Origin: a virus
DNA: 29,068 nt
Direction: 5' to 3' (one strand)
IMG/VR virus record: IMGVR_UViG_3300047496_000111
Span: 1 to 29,068 of that record
Below, piece by piece: positions 27,452 through 29,068 of the stretch; position 1 is the first letter of the stretch; each line of letters starts with the position of its first letter. The position numbers and the translations under genes are program-made. Under the pieces are notes generated by a model. It was given only the letters and a program-made list of their open reading frames with translations. It did no database searches and was not told where the DNA came from.

Positions 27452-29068
27452 TTACAAGGCCGCTGTTGCAGGTTTTTCATCGTCGTTGGCCGGAGCCACC
27501 AATTGCGGCATCCCGTTGATTTCCGGATGATTCATGTTTATCTCCCAGACAAACACGCGGCTGCCGGGGTAGTCAGTGCCGGCCGCGAGCGTGACCTGTT
27601 TATTTTTGCTGCGCAAAACCCCTGCTTTTTGCAATTCCTGTGCCAGGGTGCCGGCGTGGTAGCCGGTTTTGCGCAGCCACTCGCGAAGAACCTGCTGTGA
27701 AATATACAAAGTGCCGGTATCTTTTTCGAGCCGCATGACGAGACGATGCGATGGGTAGCGCGTGACCTGAGCGGGCTTGCGAGGCAGGAAAGCGCTTTCG
27801 ACAACAAGGCAATCCATTATGGCTTCGGCAATGAATTCGTTTATTAGTTCGATCGGACGTTGACCCTCGAGATTTTCGGCGCGCGCGCGGGCGAACTCAA
27901 GCGCCCATTCCATTATCCGCTTTGTGTCAAAACTAAGCAGGCCGATGGCGTTCAAAATAAGCGCCGCCATGTGATTGCATGCCATCAGATAAACGATATA
28001 ACGGTCGCGTGCGGCAGTCTCAAGCAGCGTCTGGTAGTGCGTCACCAACGTATCAAGGGACGCCTTTACCCATTCGAACATCCCCGGCGTGGACATGATG
28101 GCGTGAATGAACTCGCGGCCCGCGATGCCGCAGTTGTCAAGCATGGCGCCCGTGATCTTCGAAAACTCTTTGAAGGCTTCCTTGTCCGTCGGGGCGGGCA
28201 CGCTGATCTCGAAGATCCGCGCCATGGCCCCTTGGTCGCTGCTGGTGCGGATAATGTCCGCGAGTGAGTGGTTCGAGGCGGAGATCATGAAAGTTTGAAA
28301 GCGATCGTTTTTATATGCCACCACCCCGGTGCGATCAGATCGATTTTTATCTTTGCCTCCAACGAAACGTTTGAGGCTTGCGGACTCCTTGTGCGGGTCG
28401 TTATTGCCCATCTCTTCCTCAAGCACAACGAGGTGACAAGCCTTAGTGATAATGTTGAACTTGGCATTTTCCGTATCCGCACCGGATACGGACAACGCAT
28501 CAAACACACCCCATACGCTGGCGGCCGCTTGCAACGTGTTGGTTTTGCCGAAGCCAGACCCTTGCGTATGCAGCGCGAGGACAGCGCCGCCGTCAGTCGC
28601 ACCCGCTACCAAGGACAACAAAGGTGCCGCAAAGCTGGTGATGAGGCCGAAGCCCATCGCCTCGAAGCCGGGGCGGAAAAGATTGTTCCCCGCAATGGAC
28701 CATGCTTGCCGCGAAGCATTCTTGGGCACCCGCATCGCCCGCTGCCTGGGTTCCAACGCCTCGTCGCCGTAAGCATATTCCGTTGCGCCTCCGCGGCGGA
28801 TAAGAGAGTTGCCGACAAGGAAAGCATTAAAATTATCTTTCCAGCCAAATTGTTCATAGCGAATTGCGTCCATCTTCTGTCCTTTCATTGCAATAGAGGC
28901 AGCGCGCACGTAGTATTTAAACAGCTTGGGATTAATGATTTCCGTGCAGTTGCTTCCCATAATCGAGAGCCACGCCGCGCCGTCAAAAGCTTCCCGAGAA
29001 ATTAAAAAATCGTGCCAGCCATTATGGGGATGATAAGCCATGAAGGAATACGATTCCTTGTTTTCCCG
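27452..29068 (-). CDS. DUF927-like P-loop helicase/primase-type protein, 5' end outside window
   Basis: Reading continues past the window end in frame (RENKESYSFMAYH...), so the Met at 29041 is probably internal and the N-terminal part is missing. The visible 538 codons contain Walker A QGSGFGKT (numbered from that Met, 160-167) followed by NTLQAAASVWG, and Walker B HLVVLEEE (203-210). A sensor-type FMISASNHS follows, and then an arginine-finger candidate in GAMARIFEI. The phrase GKTNTLQAAASVWG is characteristic of DUF927 proteins, which accompany primase domains in phages and plasmids. A winged-helix-like segment near the C-terminus (TLYISQQVLREWLRKTGYHA) may bind DNA. Role: probably DNA replication. 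Confidence 0.82.
   Translation of the reverse strand, partial: RENKESYSFMAYHPHNGWHDFLISREAFDGAAWLSIMGSNCTEIINPKLFKYYVRAASIAMKGQKMDAIRYEQFGWKDNFNAFLVGNSLIRRGGATEYAYGDEALEPRQRAMRVPKNASRQAWSIAGNNLFRPGFEAMGFGLITSFAAPLLSLVAGATDGGAVLALHTQGSGFGKTNTLQAAASVWGVFDALSVSGADTENAKFNIITKACHLVVLEEEMGNNDPHKESASLKRFVGGKDKNRSDRTGVVAYKNDRFQTFMISASNHSLADIIRTSSDQGAMARIFEISVPAPTDKEAFKEFSKITGAMLDNCGIAGREFIHAIMSTPGMFEWVKASLDTLVTHYQTLLETAARDRYIVYLMACNHMAALILNAIGLLSFDTKRIMEWALEFARARAENLEGQRPIELINEFIAEAIMDCLVVESAFLPRKPAQVTRYPSHRLVMRLEKDTGTLYISQQVLREWLRKTGYHAGTLAQELQKAGVLRSKNKQVTLAAGTDYPGSRVFVWEINMNHPEINGMPQLVAPANDDEKPATAAL

Overview
This window is part of a short-tailed (podovirus-like) bacteriophage genome. The late genes run in the order terminase large subunit, portal, scaffold, major capsid protein, head-tail and tail-tube proteins, collar fibre, lysis cassette and large internal virion (ejection) proteins. 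There is no tape-measure protein, sheath or integrase. The overlapping Rz/Rz1 spanin pair, with a lipobox in Rz1, means the host has an outer membrane, so it is Gram-negative, most likely a proteobacterium. Both window ends cut through open genes, so this is an internal piece of a larger genome. I saw no tRNA, rRNA, CRISPR array, insertion sequence or RNA polymerase gene.

Layout. Positions 1-2581 hold nine small leftward genes, which look like an early or accessory operon: an alanine-repeat protein cut by the window start, an XRE-type DNA-binding protein and several short unknown proteins. A non-coding divergent region of about 890 bases (2582-3471) carries some fifteen copies of a 15-bp dyad, GTAGCA-N3-TGTTAC, and a good leftward sigma70-type promoter whose -35 region overlaps one dyad. 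A rightward promoter candidate also overlaps one. This looks like a regulatory switch, or an origin with iterons.

Positions 3472-24961 are the rightward late block. First come three small proteins, a KTSC-domain protein, TerL, portal, scaffold and an N4-gp56-type capsid protein with an Ig-like insert, followed by a strong hairpin at 11242-11265. Next come small head proteins, a probable adaptor, a nozzle-like protein with duplicated modules and a tail-collar fibre. The lysis genes follow (two membrane proteins, an M15-type endolysin, a holin-like protein, Rz and the embedded Rz1), then a GNAT-like protein, three probable ejection proteins, a PurD-like ATP-grasp enzyme and a small last gene. 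Most neighbours overlap by 1-8 bases, which points to translational coupling.

Positions 24943-29068 are leftward and meet the late block tail to tail: a probable fibre chaperone, a long repeat-rich fibre with a C-terminal beta-sandwich, two small virion-type proteins, and a DUF927-like P-loop helicase or primase-type protein cut by the window end. Thus there are two fibre genes on opposite strands.

The points most worth following up are the dyad array with its 30-nt inverted repeat, three consecutive 5-bp-stem/5-nt-loop hairpins before the scaffold gene, the ATP-grasp enzyme within the virion operon, and TerL's extra C-terminal domain, which resembles a degenerate second RNase H fold.
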